64,000 nucleotides of DNA from assembly GCA_051001135.1 (NCBI GenBank), contig JBPCNO010000107.1, positions 13,176 through 77,175 of the forward strand. The letters are read 5' to 3'. The stretch comes from CAWHMN01 sp051001135. GTDB lineage: Bacteria; Acidobacteriota; Terriglobia; Terriglobales; Acidobacteriaceae. Shown piece after piece: positions 16,776 through 25,370 of this stretch. The first letter of the stretch is position 1. The number at the start of each line of letters is the position of its first letter. The notes beneath the pieces were generated by a model. That model was given only the letters and a program-made list of their open reading frames with translations, had not been told where the DNA came from and did not search any database. A program made the position numbers and the translations under genes.

Positions 16776-18617
16776 TCAATATCCCGCGGCCTTGCCAAAA
16801 TGATGGCGGTGATCCTGCCCTCCTTCAAGCATGCCGGTCTTCGGATCGACCGCGATGCACTCGCCATCGGACCAGTGGCCGCCCTCTTCCACCGTGTAGC
16901 CATCGCCCTTGAGTTGCTCCGTCACGCCCTGGGGAAACCCCGCCTCCAGATAGAGCACGTCCGGCAGATACTGGTGGTGGAAGCGCGGCGCATCCACCGC
17001 CTGCTGGATGTTCAGGCCGCCTTCCGCCACGCTGAGAAAGATGTTGGCGACGGTGGTGGTGATGCGCGGGCCGCCGGGCGAGCCCAGCACCATGCGGACC
17101 TTGCCGTCCCGCAGCACGATGGTCGGCGTCATGGCCGAGAGCGGCCGCTTCTTCGGCCCAATCGCGTTGTTCGGCCCCTGGATCAGCCCGTACATATTCG
17201 GCACGCCCTGCTTGGCCGCGAAGTCGTCCATCTCGTTGTTCAGCAGAAAGCCCAGTCCGGTTGCCGTCACCTTGGAACCGAAACCATCATTGAGGGTTGT
17301 CGTCACGGAAACCGCATCGCCCTCCGCGTCCATAACCGAGTAATGCGTGGTATCCGTCGATCCTGCCTGCGGCGCTTTGGCCGCCGGCGGAGGCGGCAGA
17401 AATCCTGCAGGGCGCGTCAATTCGGCCGAGGGCGTCGCCCGCACTGGCGCGATGCTCTTCCGCCACGCCGCGGCATAGCCTTCGCTGGTCAGCGCCGCCA
17501 CCGGAATCGTCGCAAAGTCCGGGTCGCCCAGATAGTCCGTGCGGTCCATGTACGCCCGCCGATAAGCTTCGGCGATCAGGTGTACCTCCGGAACGGTGCG
17601 GTCGCCCAGCTTGCTTAGATCGTACGGCGCGAGAATGTTCAGCGTCTCCACCAGCGCAATGCCACCTGAGGACGGAGGCGGCGCGCTCAGTAATTCGTAA
17701 CCGTGATAGTAGCCAAGAACCGGATTGCGTTCCTTCACCCGATAGGCGGCGAGATCGGGTTCGGTAATCAGGCCTCCGTGCGCCTTCATGTCGGCCGCCA
17801 ACTTTTTCGCGATCTCGCCCCGGTAGAAGTCCTGGGGATCGTTCGCCACGCGCCGCAGCGTAGCCGCCAGCTCCGGTTGGCGAAAGGTCTCGCCCGCTGC
17901 GTAGAAGCGTCCGCCGCGCTGAAAGATCCGGGCCGATTCCGGAAACTCCGCCAAGCCCTTATCGTGCAGTGCCGCGGCCTCTTCCGCCGTCAGAATGAAT
18001 CCATCGGACGCCAGATGGATTGCCGGCGCCATCGCTCGTTTCAGCCCCAGCTTCCCATATTTCTTTTCCGCGAAGGCCAGCCCGGCGACCGATCCCGGCA
18101 CCCCGATCGCGCGATATCCCAGCGTGCTCGCGCCGGGAATCACCGTGCCCTGCGCGTCCAGGTACATATCGCGCGTCGCCGCCATCGGCGCCTGCTCGCG
18201 GAAGTCCACGAAGACATCCCGCGCCGCGCCACCCGAGTTCCGCGCATCCCCACGCAGATGCACCAGCATGAAGCCACCGCCGCCCAGGTTGCCGGCGACG
18301 GGGTGGACCACCGCCAGCGCAAAGCCCGTAGCCACGGCCGCATCCACCGCATTGCCACCCTGCTTCAGGATGTCCACGCCGGCGTCCGTCGCGAGGTGAT
18401 GCACGCTCACCACCATGGCATGCGGCGCACGCACCGGCTGTTCTGTACGCCATGCAGCCGCATCGGATTTGGTTTGCTGACCCACGAGGAAGCTCGGGAG
18501 AGCGAGAACGCAGGCAGCCATACTGAAGGCCAGGAGAGAGCAGCGGACCAGAGAGCAGCGGACCAGAGAGCAGCGAACCAGAGGGCAGCGAACCAGAGAG
18601 CAGAGAACCCAGGACAT
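16776..18617 (-). CDS. ggt: gamma-glutamyltransferase precursor
   Basis: 613 residues. Transfers or hydrolyses the gamma-glutamyl group of glutathione in the periplasm after self-cleavage. The nucleophile Thr starts the small subunit at TTHYSVMDAEGDAVSVTTTL; also visible are GFGSKVTATGLGFLLNNEMD and LGSPGGPRI. The N-terminus is odd: MSWVLCS is followed by repeated LVRCS units encoded by five 15-base repeats, then a normal signal core MAACVLALPSFLVGQQ. Translation could instead start at that internal Met (18521). No good ribosome-binding site precedes either. Confidence 0.94.
   Translation of the reverse strand: MSWVLCSLVRCPLVRCSLVRCSLVRCSLLAFSMAACVLALPSFLVGQQTKSDAAAWRTEQPVRAPHAMVVSVHHLATDAGVDILKQGGNAVDAAVATGFALAVVHPVAGNLGGGGFMLVHLRGDARNSGGAARDVFVDFREQAPMAATRDMYLDAQGTVIPGASTLGYRAIGVPGSVAGLAFAEKKYGKLGLKRAMAPAIHLASDGFILTAEEAAALHDKGLAEFPESARIFQRGGRFYAAGETFRQPELAATLRRVANDPQDFYRGEIAKKLAADMKAHGGLITEPDLAAYRVKERNPVLGYYHGYELLSAPPPSSGGIALVETLNILAPYDLSKLGDRTVPEVHLIAEAYRRAYMDRTDYLGDPDFATIPVAALTSEGYAAAWRKSIAPVRATPSAELTRPAGFLPPPPAAKAPQAGSTDTTHYSVMDAEGDAVSVTTTLNDGFGSKVTATGLGFLLNNEMDDFAAKQGVPNMYGLIQGPNNAIGPKKRPLSAMTPTIVLRDGKVRMVLGSPGGPRITTTVANIFLSVAEGGLNIQQAVDAPRFHHQYLPDVLYLEAGFPQGVTEQLKGDGYTVEEGGHWSDGECIAVDPKTGMLEGGQDHRHHFGKAAGY
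18535..18609 (+). repeat. 5 x 15-bp tandem repeat at the ggt N-terminus
   Basis: Five units of AGAGAGCAGCGGACC with one or two changes each; on the coding strand they read LVRCS repeatedly. Unit length equals five codons. Confidence 0.9.
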
Positions 18618-18639
18618 GCGAGCAGTCTAGCGCGTCAAC

Positions 18640-19704
18640 TCACTCTGGCTGCGCTCCTTCGCCGTCCTTTCCGCGCTCGCGCAGCCCCGCCCATGCCTCC
18701 CGGTCGATCGAGCGCAGATGAATGTCGCGCTGCGGGAACGGCATCTCAATGCCGGCGTCCGAGAATGCCTGAAAGATTGAGAAATAGAGATCGCTCTTGA
18801 GCGTCGCCGGATACTGCACCATCGTCTAGGTCCACACGCGCAGGATGAAATTGAGCGAGTTGTCGCCGAGATCGTTGAAGATGACCATCGGCGGCGGATC
18901 CTTGAGTACCGCGGGATGCTCACCGGCGAGGCGCAGCAGAATCTCGCGGACCGTCGGCGGATGACTGTTGTAGCCCACGCCCACGGGTACCGCGATGCGC
19001 ACCTGCGGATCGTTCACCGTCAAGTTGGTGACCGTGTGGGTAATGAAATTAGAGTTCGGCACAATGATGACAATGTTGTCGTTGGTGCGCACCCAGGTAC
19101 TGCGGCCGCGGATGTCAATGACATCGCCATACGTGTCGCCCACCTCGATGCGGTCGCCGATGCGGATCGGCTGCTCAAACAGCAGGATGAGCCCGGCGAC
19201 AAAGTTGGCCACCACATTCTGCAGGCCCAGACCAACGCCCAGTCCCAGCGCGCCGCCCACCACCACCAGGCTGTTCAGGTTCAGTCCCAGCAATTCGAGA
19301 CCGATCACTAAGCCCACGGCGAAGATAAGATAGGATCCGACCTTCGCTGCCGCATACTGCTGCGCCGGCGCCAGCGGCGTGTGCTTCAGAACGCGCCGTT
19401 GCAGAATCTGCAGCATAAAGCTGGCTGTGAGTCCCAGCAAGATCAGGAAGACCGCTATCTTCAGCAGGAACACTACAGTGACCGGCACCGTGCCCAGCAG
19501 GAAGATGGGCAGGGTGAGATAGTGGTGCGCGTGCATCCCCGCCGAGCCCAGGAGTGGAGCATAGTAGCTGCCGAAGAAGGCGACCGCGATCAGCACAACG
19601 ACCGCGATGAAGCCCAGAACCCAGACTGCTGTGCGCGATAGCCGCAACGCGTCTTCCTCCCGTGCGCCAGATCGTGTCTCCCGAGCGAAGCGCGTGGTGC
19701 GCAA
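18640..19704 (-). pseudogene. small mechanosensitive channel (MscS type) interrupted by an in-frame TAG
   Basis: Three membrane spans (WVLGFIAVVVLIAVAFF and others), the pore helix LGLGVGLGLQNVVANFVAGL and the beta domain IGDRIEVGDTYGDVIDI are intact. After FILRVWT the frame meets TAG (18826-18828) and then continues in the same frame as TMVQYPATLKSDLYFSIF, the expected C-terminal domain, to 18640. A CAG-to-TAG change would explain it. Products: a 292-residue truncated channel, or a full-length one by suppression. The annotated start is TTG and uncertain. Lies 22 bases before ggt on the same strand. Confidence 0.85.
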
Positions 19705-19858
19705 CGCCGAGCGATCTGCGTTTGCTCCTCGCCTCGCACCAAACCGGAGCCAACGTCAAACCGGAGCCAACGTTAGGATGCGTGGCGGAGAATACCGGTC
19801 TCACGATCTAATATCGAAAGGCCGGATCTGCCATGAGCGTCGCTACAATCGAATCTGC

Positions 19859-20968
19859 ATGGCCACCACTGTCCGTTCGTACTCGAAGATCAACCTGGGC
19901 CTCGCCATCGGCCCTCCCCGCGCGGACGGCTTTCACTCTCTCGCTACCGTCTACCAGACGCTGGCTCTCTGCGATCACGTGCGCATCGATGCCCAGCCCG
20001 CTCGCGAGACGCGCATCCGCCTCACCACCAGCCTGCCGGAGGATGATCGCCGCGTCCCGCGCAGCCCCAGGAACACCGCCTGGAAGATGGTCGAAGCCGC
20101 GCTCAAACTCGCCGGCGCCACGGCTGAAGTTGCCATTCACATTGAGAAGCACCTGCCTATCCAGGGCGGCCTGGGCGCGGGCTCGGCCAATGCTGTCGCG
20201 GCGCTGGCCGGTCTGACGCGCGAGCTGAAACTGTCCCTCAGCGGCGCGACCCGGCTGCAACTAGCCACCGCCATCGGCTCCGATGTGCCGCTGTTTCTCA
20301 TCGGCGGAGCGGTGCTCGGCCTGGGCCGCGGCGAGCAGGTCTTTCCGCTGGAAGATCTTCCGCCGACGCCCTGCGTCATCGCCGTGCCGGAGATCGGCGT
20401 CTCCACCCCGCAGGCCTTCCGCGACTGGGACGCACGCCACAGCAATGCCGGGGGGCCAGTGCCGGCGCATCCCGCCGGGACCGCTCCGTTGACGCAAGCC
20501 GATGCGGCAGTTACACTTGAGGGGTTGAGTCGGTCGATCGCTGCTGCTTGGAGCGAGCCGCACTCCTCCGGTGTCTTTCCACCGCATGGCCCATCAGGGC
20601 CAGCGGAGATCAGGAGAGACCTGGCCGAGACTCCGCTTCTCGCGCTTGTCCGCACCGGGATCGCCAACGACTTCGAAGAGGTCGTCTTTCGGCAGCATCC
20701 TCCCCTTGCTGATATCAAGCGTCTGCTCGCGAACTCCGGCCGTCCGGAGGACGGAGATTTTCGTCCGGAGGACGGAGATCCTTGTCCGGAGGACGAGGCT
20801 CTCTGCGCGGCGCTCTCGGGTTCGGGTTCGGCGCTGTTCGGCCTGTATCGTTCGCCGCAGGCGGCAGACCGCGCAGCCGGGCGTCTGGCGGACCATGGGA
20901 TTCGCGCTTTGCGCACGGAGACCTTGCCCCGCGGGCCGTATTGGGACACGATGATCGTCGCGAACTGA
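19859..20968 (+). CDS. ispE: 4-diphosphocytidyl-2-C-methyl-D-erythritol kinase
   Basis: A GHMP kinase of the non-mevalonate isoprenoid route. The N-terminus VRSYSKINLGLAIGPPRADG and the ATP loop LPIQGGLGAGSANAVAAL are clear, as is the C-terminal GSGSALFGLY. At 369 residues it is about 70 longer than usual: one insert (SEPHSSGVFPPHGPSGPAE) follows the middle of the protein, and a second, with repeated RPEDGD, sits before EALCAALSGSGSA. The ATG at 19859 fits the family start (MATTVRSYSKINLGL). Confidence 0.95.
   Translation: MATTVRSYSKINLGLAIGPPRADGFHSLATVYQTLALCDHVRIDAQPARETRIRLTTSLPEDDRRVPRSPRNTAWKMVEAALKLAGATAEVAIHIEKHLPIQGGLGAGSANAVAALAGLTRELKLSLSGATRLQLATAIGSDVPLFLIGGAVLGLGRGEQVFPLEDLPPTPCVIAVPEIGVSTPQAFRDWDARHSNAGGPVPAHPAGTAPLTQADAAVTLEGLSRSIAAAWSEPHSSGVFPPHGPSGPAEIRRDLAETPLLALVRTGIANDFEEVVFRQHPPLADIKRLLANSGRPEDGDFRPEDGDPCPEDEALCAALSGSGSALFGLYRSPQAADRAAGRLADHGIRALRTETLPRGPYWDTMIVAN
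20741..20800 (+). repeat. three 18-21-bp tandem repeats inside ispE
   Basis: Units of CGTCCGGAGGACGGAGAT plus three bases, starting at 20741, 20762 and 20783. Each core CGTCC-GGA-GGACG can form a hairpin. All are in frame. Confidence 0.85.
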
Positions 20969-21005
20969 GACGACCATCGGTAATTCTGGGCAGGGCCAGC
21001 AGTGT

Positions 21006-21079
21006 TGGGCGATCGACTAACGGTAGGTCAAGTGCCTTTGGAGCACTTTGTCTAGGTTCGAATCCTAGTCGCCCAGCCA
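21006..21079 (+). tRNA. tRNA-Gln (anticodon TTG)
   Basis: Acceptor arms TGGGCGA and TCGCCCA pair fully; D stem GAC/GTC; anticodon stem AGTGC/GCACT with loop CTTTGGA, anticodon TTG; T arm CTAGG-TTCGAAT-CCTAG; discriminator G and encoded CCA. All parts of a cloverleaf are present with a short variable loop. Confidence 0.95.
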
Positions 21080-21194
21080 AAATTCAGCGCCGGAGCAGCA
21101 CCACCGGCGTGCGGGTGTCGCGGGCAAACCATACCGCGATGCGTGAACTTGGGAGCAGCACAACCAGCGCCAACCAGCGTGGGAGATCTGTGCG

Positions 21195-22331
21195 ATGAAG
21201 CAGGAGACAGCGGGCACCGTGACTCTGGCAACACCCAACCCGGACGTGGACCAGGCGGCGCCGCCCACAAATGCGCCGGCCACGCTAACACCCAACGGCA
21301 CTGGGCCGAACAGGACGGCGCCGACCACTCCTGCGGCCAGCAGTAACTTTCGGCCCGCACCGGAGCGCAAGCGCGCCCGCACCCTCAGCGAGGACCGCCG
21401 CTTCAAGATCTTTGCCGGCTCCGCCAATCGCGAGCTTGCCGACGAGATCTGCCGCCAGATCGGCGTGCCGCTCGGCGATACCAAGATCCAGCGCTTTGCC
21501 GATGGCGAGATCTACTTCCAGTTGCTCGAGAACGTGCGCGGCGTGGATGTGTTCATCGTGCAGCCCACCTGCTATCCGGTCGATTCCAATCTGGTCGAGT
21601 TGCTCATCATGATCGATGCGCTCAAGCGCGCCTCCGCCGGCCGCATCACCGTGGTCGTTCCCTATTACGGCTATGCCCGGCAGGATCGCAAGGACCGTCC
21701 GCGCGTGGCCATCTCCTCCAAGCTGGTGGCCGACCTGCTGACTACCGCCGGCGCCAACCGCGCACTCTTCATGGACCTGCACGCGGCGCAGATTCAGGGC
21801 TTCTTCAACATTCCCGTCGATCACCTCTTCGCCAGCCCGGTGCTGGTCGGCTACTTCCGGGAAAAGAACCTGCCCAATCTCACCGTCGTCTCGCCCGACG
21901 CCGGCGGCGTCGAGCGCGCCCGCTTCTTCGCCACCAAGATGGGCGCGCCCATGGCCATCGTGGACAAGCGGCGCACCGACATCAACGTGACTGAGGTAAT
22001 GAACGTGATCGGCGATGTGCGCGGACGGACCTGTCTCATCATCGACGACATTGTGGACACCGCCGGCACTCTGGTGAAGACAGCGCACGCTCTGCTCGAC
22101 GAAGGCGCGACCGAGGTTTACGCATGTGCCTCGCACCCGGTGCTCTCCGGCCCCGCCATCGAGCGCATCGCCAGCTCGCGGCTCAAAGAGCTGGTGGTCA
22201 CCAACTCCATTCCGCTGCGCGAAGAGGCCAGGCAGCTCAACAAGATCAAGGTGCTCTCGATTGCCGGCCTGCTGGGCGCGGCCATCGAGAGCATTCACAT
22301 GGAGACGAGCGTCAGCTCGCTCTTCAACTAG
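21195..22331 (+). CDS. prs: ribose-phosphate pyrophosphokinase with N-terminal extension
   Basis: Makes PRPP from ribose 5-phosphate and ATP. Motifs: FAGSANRELADEI, IQRFADGEIYFQL, MDLHAAQIQGFFNIPVDHL, VVSPDAGGVERARFFA and the PRPP loop CLIIDDIVDTAGTL. The core of about 315 residues is preceded by roughly 60 residues rich in Pro, Thr and Ala (such as APPTNAPATLTPNGTGPN) that the family lacks. GGGAG precedes the ATG. tRNA-Gln lies just upstream and rplY follows, a common acidobacterial order. Confidence 0.97.
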   Translation: MKQETAGTVTLATPNPDVDQAAPPTNAPATLTPNGTGPNRTAPTTPAASSNFRPAPERKRARTLSEDRRFKIFAGSANRELADEICRQIGVPLGDTKIQRFADGEIYFQLLENVRGVDVFIVQPTCYPVDSNLVELLIMIDALKRASAGRITVVVPYYGYARQDRKDRPRVAISSKLVADLLTTAGANRALFMDLHAAQIQGFFNIPVDHLFASPVLVGYFREKNLPNLTVVSPDAGGVERARFFATKMGAPMAIVDKRRTDINVTEVMNVIGDVRGRTCLIIDDIVDTAGTLVKTAHALLDEGATEVYACASHPVLSGPAIERIASSRLKELVVTNSIPLREEARQLNKIKVLSIAGLLGAAIESIHMETSVSSLFN

Positions 22332-22354
22332 GCAGCAGCTTCTAACAAAAAGGG

Positions 22355-22482
22355 CAGCTACTAGCTTCCAGCTAGTGCAGGCCCCAGTTAGCAGCAGAGT
22401 AGTTACACGAGCTTTACTAGACGAAAGGGAGCGGGAATCGCAGTCGGAAGGCTAGTAGCTGGTAGCTAGAAGCTGGTAGCTG
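22355..22482 (+). promoter_or_regulatory. inverted repeat in the rplY leader
   Basis: The 21 bases at 22355-22375 (beginning CAGCTACTAGCTTCC) are complementary at 18 positions to 22462-22482 (ending AGCTGGTAGCTG). Extra AGCTGGTAGC copies lie beside the right arm. The pair spans most of the 194-base gap between prs and rplY and could fold as a leader structure, or simply be a remnant of a dispersed repeat. Confidence 0.5.
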
Positions 22483-22525
22483 TTTCATCGCTGCTCCACC
22501 CGTGCCCGAAAGGAAGAACCAGACA

Positions 22526-23215
22526 ATGGCAACATCAGAAGTGGTAAGCGCGATGCCCCGTGAGGGCAAGTTCAACAAGAATGCAGCGCGCCGCGTGCGC
22601 GTCGCCGGCAAGATTCCCGGCGTGATCTACGGCGCCAAGGAGCCTTCGGTCGCCGTCGAGCTCGATCCCAAGCAGATGCAGCGCATCCTGCACTCCGCCT
22701 CCGGGCACAACAGCATCTTCGACGTCGAAGTCGCGGGTGGCGCGCGGGTCAAGGCCATGATCGTCGACTGGCAGTACGAGCCGATCAAGGACAAGCTCAT
22801 CCACGTCGATCTCAAGCGCATCGCCATGGACAAGCTGATGACGGCAGAAGTTCCAGTGGTGCTCGAAGGCGTACCGGTCGGCGTCAAGGTCGAAGGCGGC
22901 ATTCTCGAGCAGGTGCTGCGCGAGGTCGAGATCGAGTGTCTCCCGTCCGACATCCCGTCCAACATTACCGTGGACGTGACCGGACTCAAGCTCAACGACG
23001 TTCTGCGCGTCTCTGACCTGCCGCACGGCGGCAAGTTCAAGTTCCTCACCGGCGAAGACACCACCGTCGCCCACATCACCATCATCGTGGAAGAGGCAGC
23101 GCCCACGCCTGATGCGGTCGCCGCGGCCGGTGCAGTCGAGCCGGAAGTGGTCAAGAAGGGCAAGACTGACACCGAGGCTGCGGCTCCGGCTGACACCAAG
23201 GGCGGCAAGAAGTAA
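22526..23215 (+). CDS. rplY: 50S ribosomal protein L25 (TL5/CTC form)
   Basis: 229 residues: the N-terminal L25 domain that binds 5S rRNA (GKFNKNAARRVRVAGKIPG, VIYGAKEP) followed by the CTC-type beta domain (EVPVVLEGVPVGVKVEGG) and a low-complexity Ala/Lys tail. The ATG at 22526 has GGAAGAA upstream. pth follows after three bases, the usual partner. Confidence 0.96.
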   Translation: MATSEVVSAMPREGKFNKNAARRVRVAGKIPGVIYGAKEPSVAVELDPKQMQRILHSASGHNSIFDVEVAGGARVKAMIVDWQYEPIKDKLIHVDLKRIAMDKLMTAEVPVVLEGVPVGVKVEGGILEQVLREVEIECLPSDIPSNITVDVTGLKLNDVLRVSDLPHGGKFKFLTGEDTTVAHITIIVEEAAPTPDAVAAAGAVEPEVVKKGKTDTEAAAPADTKGGKK

Positions 23216-23218
23216 GCA

Positions 23219-23845
23219 GTGGAGTCCGGTGCCAAACGGCGTGCCTTCGTGTTGGTCGGTCTCGGCAATCCCGGTATCGAGTACGCATGGACGCCGCATA
23301 ACGCCGGGTTCCTGGCGATTGACCGGATGGCCGCGGATTTGGGCGTCACCGTAACCAATCGGCGATGCCGGGCGCTCACGGCCACCGTCTCTATCGGCGG
23401 TCAGGCTGTGGTGCTGGCCAAGCCGGAGACGTTCATGAACCTTAGCGGCATCGCGGTCCGGGCGCTGCTGGAGGAGTTTGACGCGGACTCGGAGCGGGAT
23501 CTGCTGGTGCTCTATGACGATCTCGATCTCGCGCTCGGCTCTTTGCGGGTGCGGGAGCGAGGCTCCCCCGCGGGACACAACGGAGCCGGGTCGATCTCCG
23601 GCGCCTTGGGCTCGGATAACTGGGCGCGCATCCGCATTGGGGTGGGGCCGGAAGCAGGAGATGGGCCAGTGGAATCCGGGCGGCGGCGGGGCAAGGATTA
23701 CCTGCTCACTCCCATGCGGAAGCAGGATTTGGCGGTGCTCGACGAGGTTGTGGATCGGGTCGCGCGCGCCGCTGAGATGGTGGTAACGCGCGGCATCGGC
23801 GTGGCCATGAATGAGTGGAACCGGCGGGAACCGCCGCCCGGTTGA
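23219..23845 (+). CDS. pth: peptidyl-tRNA hydrolase
   Basis: 208 residues; frees tRNA from dropped-off peptidyl-tRNA. Motifs: FVLVGLGNPGIEYAWTPHNA (catalytic His in HNAGF), LAKPETFMNLSG, VLYDDLDLALGSLRVR and GSPAGHNGAGSI. It starts with GTG three bases after the rplY stop, so translation is probably coupled. Normal length. Confidence 0.96.
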   Translation: MESGAKRRAFVLVGLGNPGIEYAWTPHNAGFLAIDRMAADLGVTVTNRRCRALTATVSIGGQAVVLAKPETFMNLSGIAVRALLEEFDADSERDLLVLYDDLDLALGSLRVRERGSPAGHNGAGSISGALGSDNWARIRIGVGPEAGDGPVESGRRRGKDYLLTPMRKQDLAVLDEVVDRVARAAEMVVTRGIGVAMNEWNRREPPPG

Positions 23846-23936
23846 GCGAACCAGAGCAAGACCGGCAACATCGCAGCACGAAGGCCAGAGGTTCAGCGAA
23901 GAAGTTCAGCGAAGTTTCGGGAAGAGAGAGAACAGT

Positions 23937-24374
23937 ATGCAACGTACTTATGAAGTGATGTTTATCGTGCGGCCTGATATGGAAGAGGCCGATGTCGACA
24001 AGCTCGTCGCCGGCCTGGATCAGACCATCACCAACGGTGGCGGCTCCATCAAGTCGACGGAAAAGCTTGGCCGCCGCAAGCTCGCCTATATGGTCCGCAA
24101 GTTCAACGACGGCAACTACGTGCTGCTGACCGTTGACGCCGGCGGCAGCCTGATTGCAGAGATTGAGCGCCGCCTCCGCGTAACCGAGCCGGTGATCAAG
24201 TTCATCACTGTGCGCACCGACGAGGAAGACAAGCGCGCGAACAAGATCAAGGCCATTCGGGCCACCCGCAAGAAGGTCAGCGCGGAGCCCGCGGCTGCAT
24301 CCGCTCCGCAGGTGGAAGCCCCGGCGCCCCCTGCGGCAGTGGCAGCTCCGGCCGCGGTCGAAGCCAGCGCCTAA
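23937..24374 (+). CDS. rpsF: 30S ribosomal protein S6
   Basis: 145 residues. The S6 core runs from RTYEVMFIVRPDMEE through GRRKLAYMVRKFNDGNYV to EPVIKFITVRTDEED, followed by an Ala/Pro-rich tail of about 40 residues. The ATG at 23937 follows GAGAGAG. No ssb gene lies between rpsF and rpsR, unlike in many bacteria. Confidence 0.97.
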   Translation: MQRTYEVMFIVRPDMEEADVDKLVAGLDQTITNGGGSIKSTEKLGRRKLAYMVRKFNDGNYVLLTVDAGGSLIAEIERRLRVTEPVIKFITVRTDEEDKRANKIKAIRATRKKVSAEPAAASAPQVEAPAPPAAVAAPAAVEASA

Positions 24375-24565
24375 CGCACATCCTGCCCGTCGACGCCATC
24401 GTCGCGCCCCTTCCGCACAGAACGCGGATGTCAGGCACGCAGTGGTGGACACGGGCCAACATGCAGCCGGTCCAGTTTGGAGCAATGCCGCAAGACATGA
24501 TCCGCAGGATTGGGCCGATCCCGCTCCCTCAGTGAGGCGTACGGGAAGAAAGAAGAAGGGAATTC

Positions 24566-25189
24566 ATGGCTGACGAAACCAGCACAACAACTTCAGCGCA
24601 GCGGCCCGAGGGCAGCGCGTCCACAACCAGCCCCACCAGCGGGCCTACGAGCAGCCCCGATCGTCCTGCCGGCGACCGTCCCTCCGGTACAGATCGTCCT
24701 GCCGGAACAGATCGTCCCTCCGGTACAGATCGTCCTGCCGGAACAGATCGTCCTGCCGGTACCGACCGTCCGTCCGGCGACCGCCCCTCCGGCGCCGATC
24801 GTCCTGCCGGTACAGATCGTCCTGCCGGCACCGATCGGCCCTCCTTCGGTGGTGGCGACCGTCCCTCTGGTGGCCCGGGTGGCAGCCGTGGCCCCGGCGG
24901 TCCCGGTGGCCGTGGCCCCGGCGGTCCGGGTGGACCCGGTGGCCGTGGACCCGGCGGTCCCGGTGGCCGTAAGTTCTTCCGTCGCAAGAAGGTCTGCAAG
25001 TTCTGCGTGGAGAAGATCGATTCCATCCACTACCGTGACGTGCGCTTGCTTCAGGGTTTTGTCGCCGAGCGTGGCAAGATCGTGCCCCGCCGTCTGACCG
25101 GCGTCTGCACCAAGCACCAGCGCCGCCTTACCCGGGCCATCAAGCAGGCGCGCAACATCGCTCTGCTGCCCTTCGCCGCCCGCTACTAA
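24566..25189 (+). CDS. rpsR: 30S ribosomal protein S18 with a long repetitive N-terminal extension
   Basis: The last 75 residues are an ordinary S18: RRKKVCKFCVEKIDSIHYRD, then GKIVPRRLTGVCTKHQRRLT and ARNIALLPFAARY. Ahead of them is an extension of about 130 residues: a Ser/Thr-rich start, eleven hexapeptides of the type DRPAGT/DRPSGT, then a Gly-Pro-Gly run (GGPGGRGPGG). The frame is continuous from an ATG with GAAGGG upstream, and no better internal start is seen. The extension is strongly disordered and basic-acidic balanced. Confidence 0.95.
   Translation: MADETSTTTSAQRPEGSASTTSPTSGPTSSPDRPAGDRPSGTDRPAGTDRPSGTDRPAGTDRPAGTDRPSGDRPSGADRPAGTDRPAGTDRPSFGGGDRPSGGPGGSRGPGGPGGRGPGGPGGPGGRGPGGPGGRKFFRRKKVCKFCVEKIDSIHYRDVRLLQGFVAERGKIVPRRLTGVCTKHQRRLTRAIKQARNIALLPFAARY
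24658..24846 (+). repeat. tandem 18-bp repeats in rpsR
   Basis: About eleven units of GATCGTCCTGCCGGTACA and variants (some of 15 bases) coding for DRPAGT/DRPSGT. Alternation of CCTGCC and CCCTCC between units suggests growth by slippage of a two-unit block. Confidence 0.9.
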
Positions 25190-25219
25190 CGCGGTTGGTC
25201 GCTCTTTCATCGCGGCATT

Positions 25220-25287
25220 GTCATCTTGAGCGTAATCGAAGGTGGAGTCGAAAAGCTTGCCCTGAGCGTAGCCGAAGGGATCTGCTT
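25220..25287 (+). repeat. family B dispersed repeat, copy 4 (double)
   Basis: GTCATCTTGAGCGTAATCGA, then a second right arm CCTGAGCGTAGCCGAAGGGA TCTGC. Sits between rpsR and rplI within what should be one transcript. Confidence 0.65.
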
Positions 25288-25370
25288 CACCTTGTATTTC
25301 GGATCGGCGCAAAGCGCCGCTCAACCAACGATGATGCCGCGGCAGCTCGATCAAGATTGAGGAGAGTTCC

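Noticed and set aside
18826..18828. TAG in mscS as pyrrolysine or another recoded codon
   Set aside because: No context for recoding and no pyrrolysine genes in view; a simple CAG-to-TAG change explains it.
24658..24846. Regular repeats considered as a CRISPR array
   Set aside because: Units are contiguous 18-mers without spacers and are coding for rpsR.
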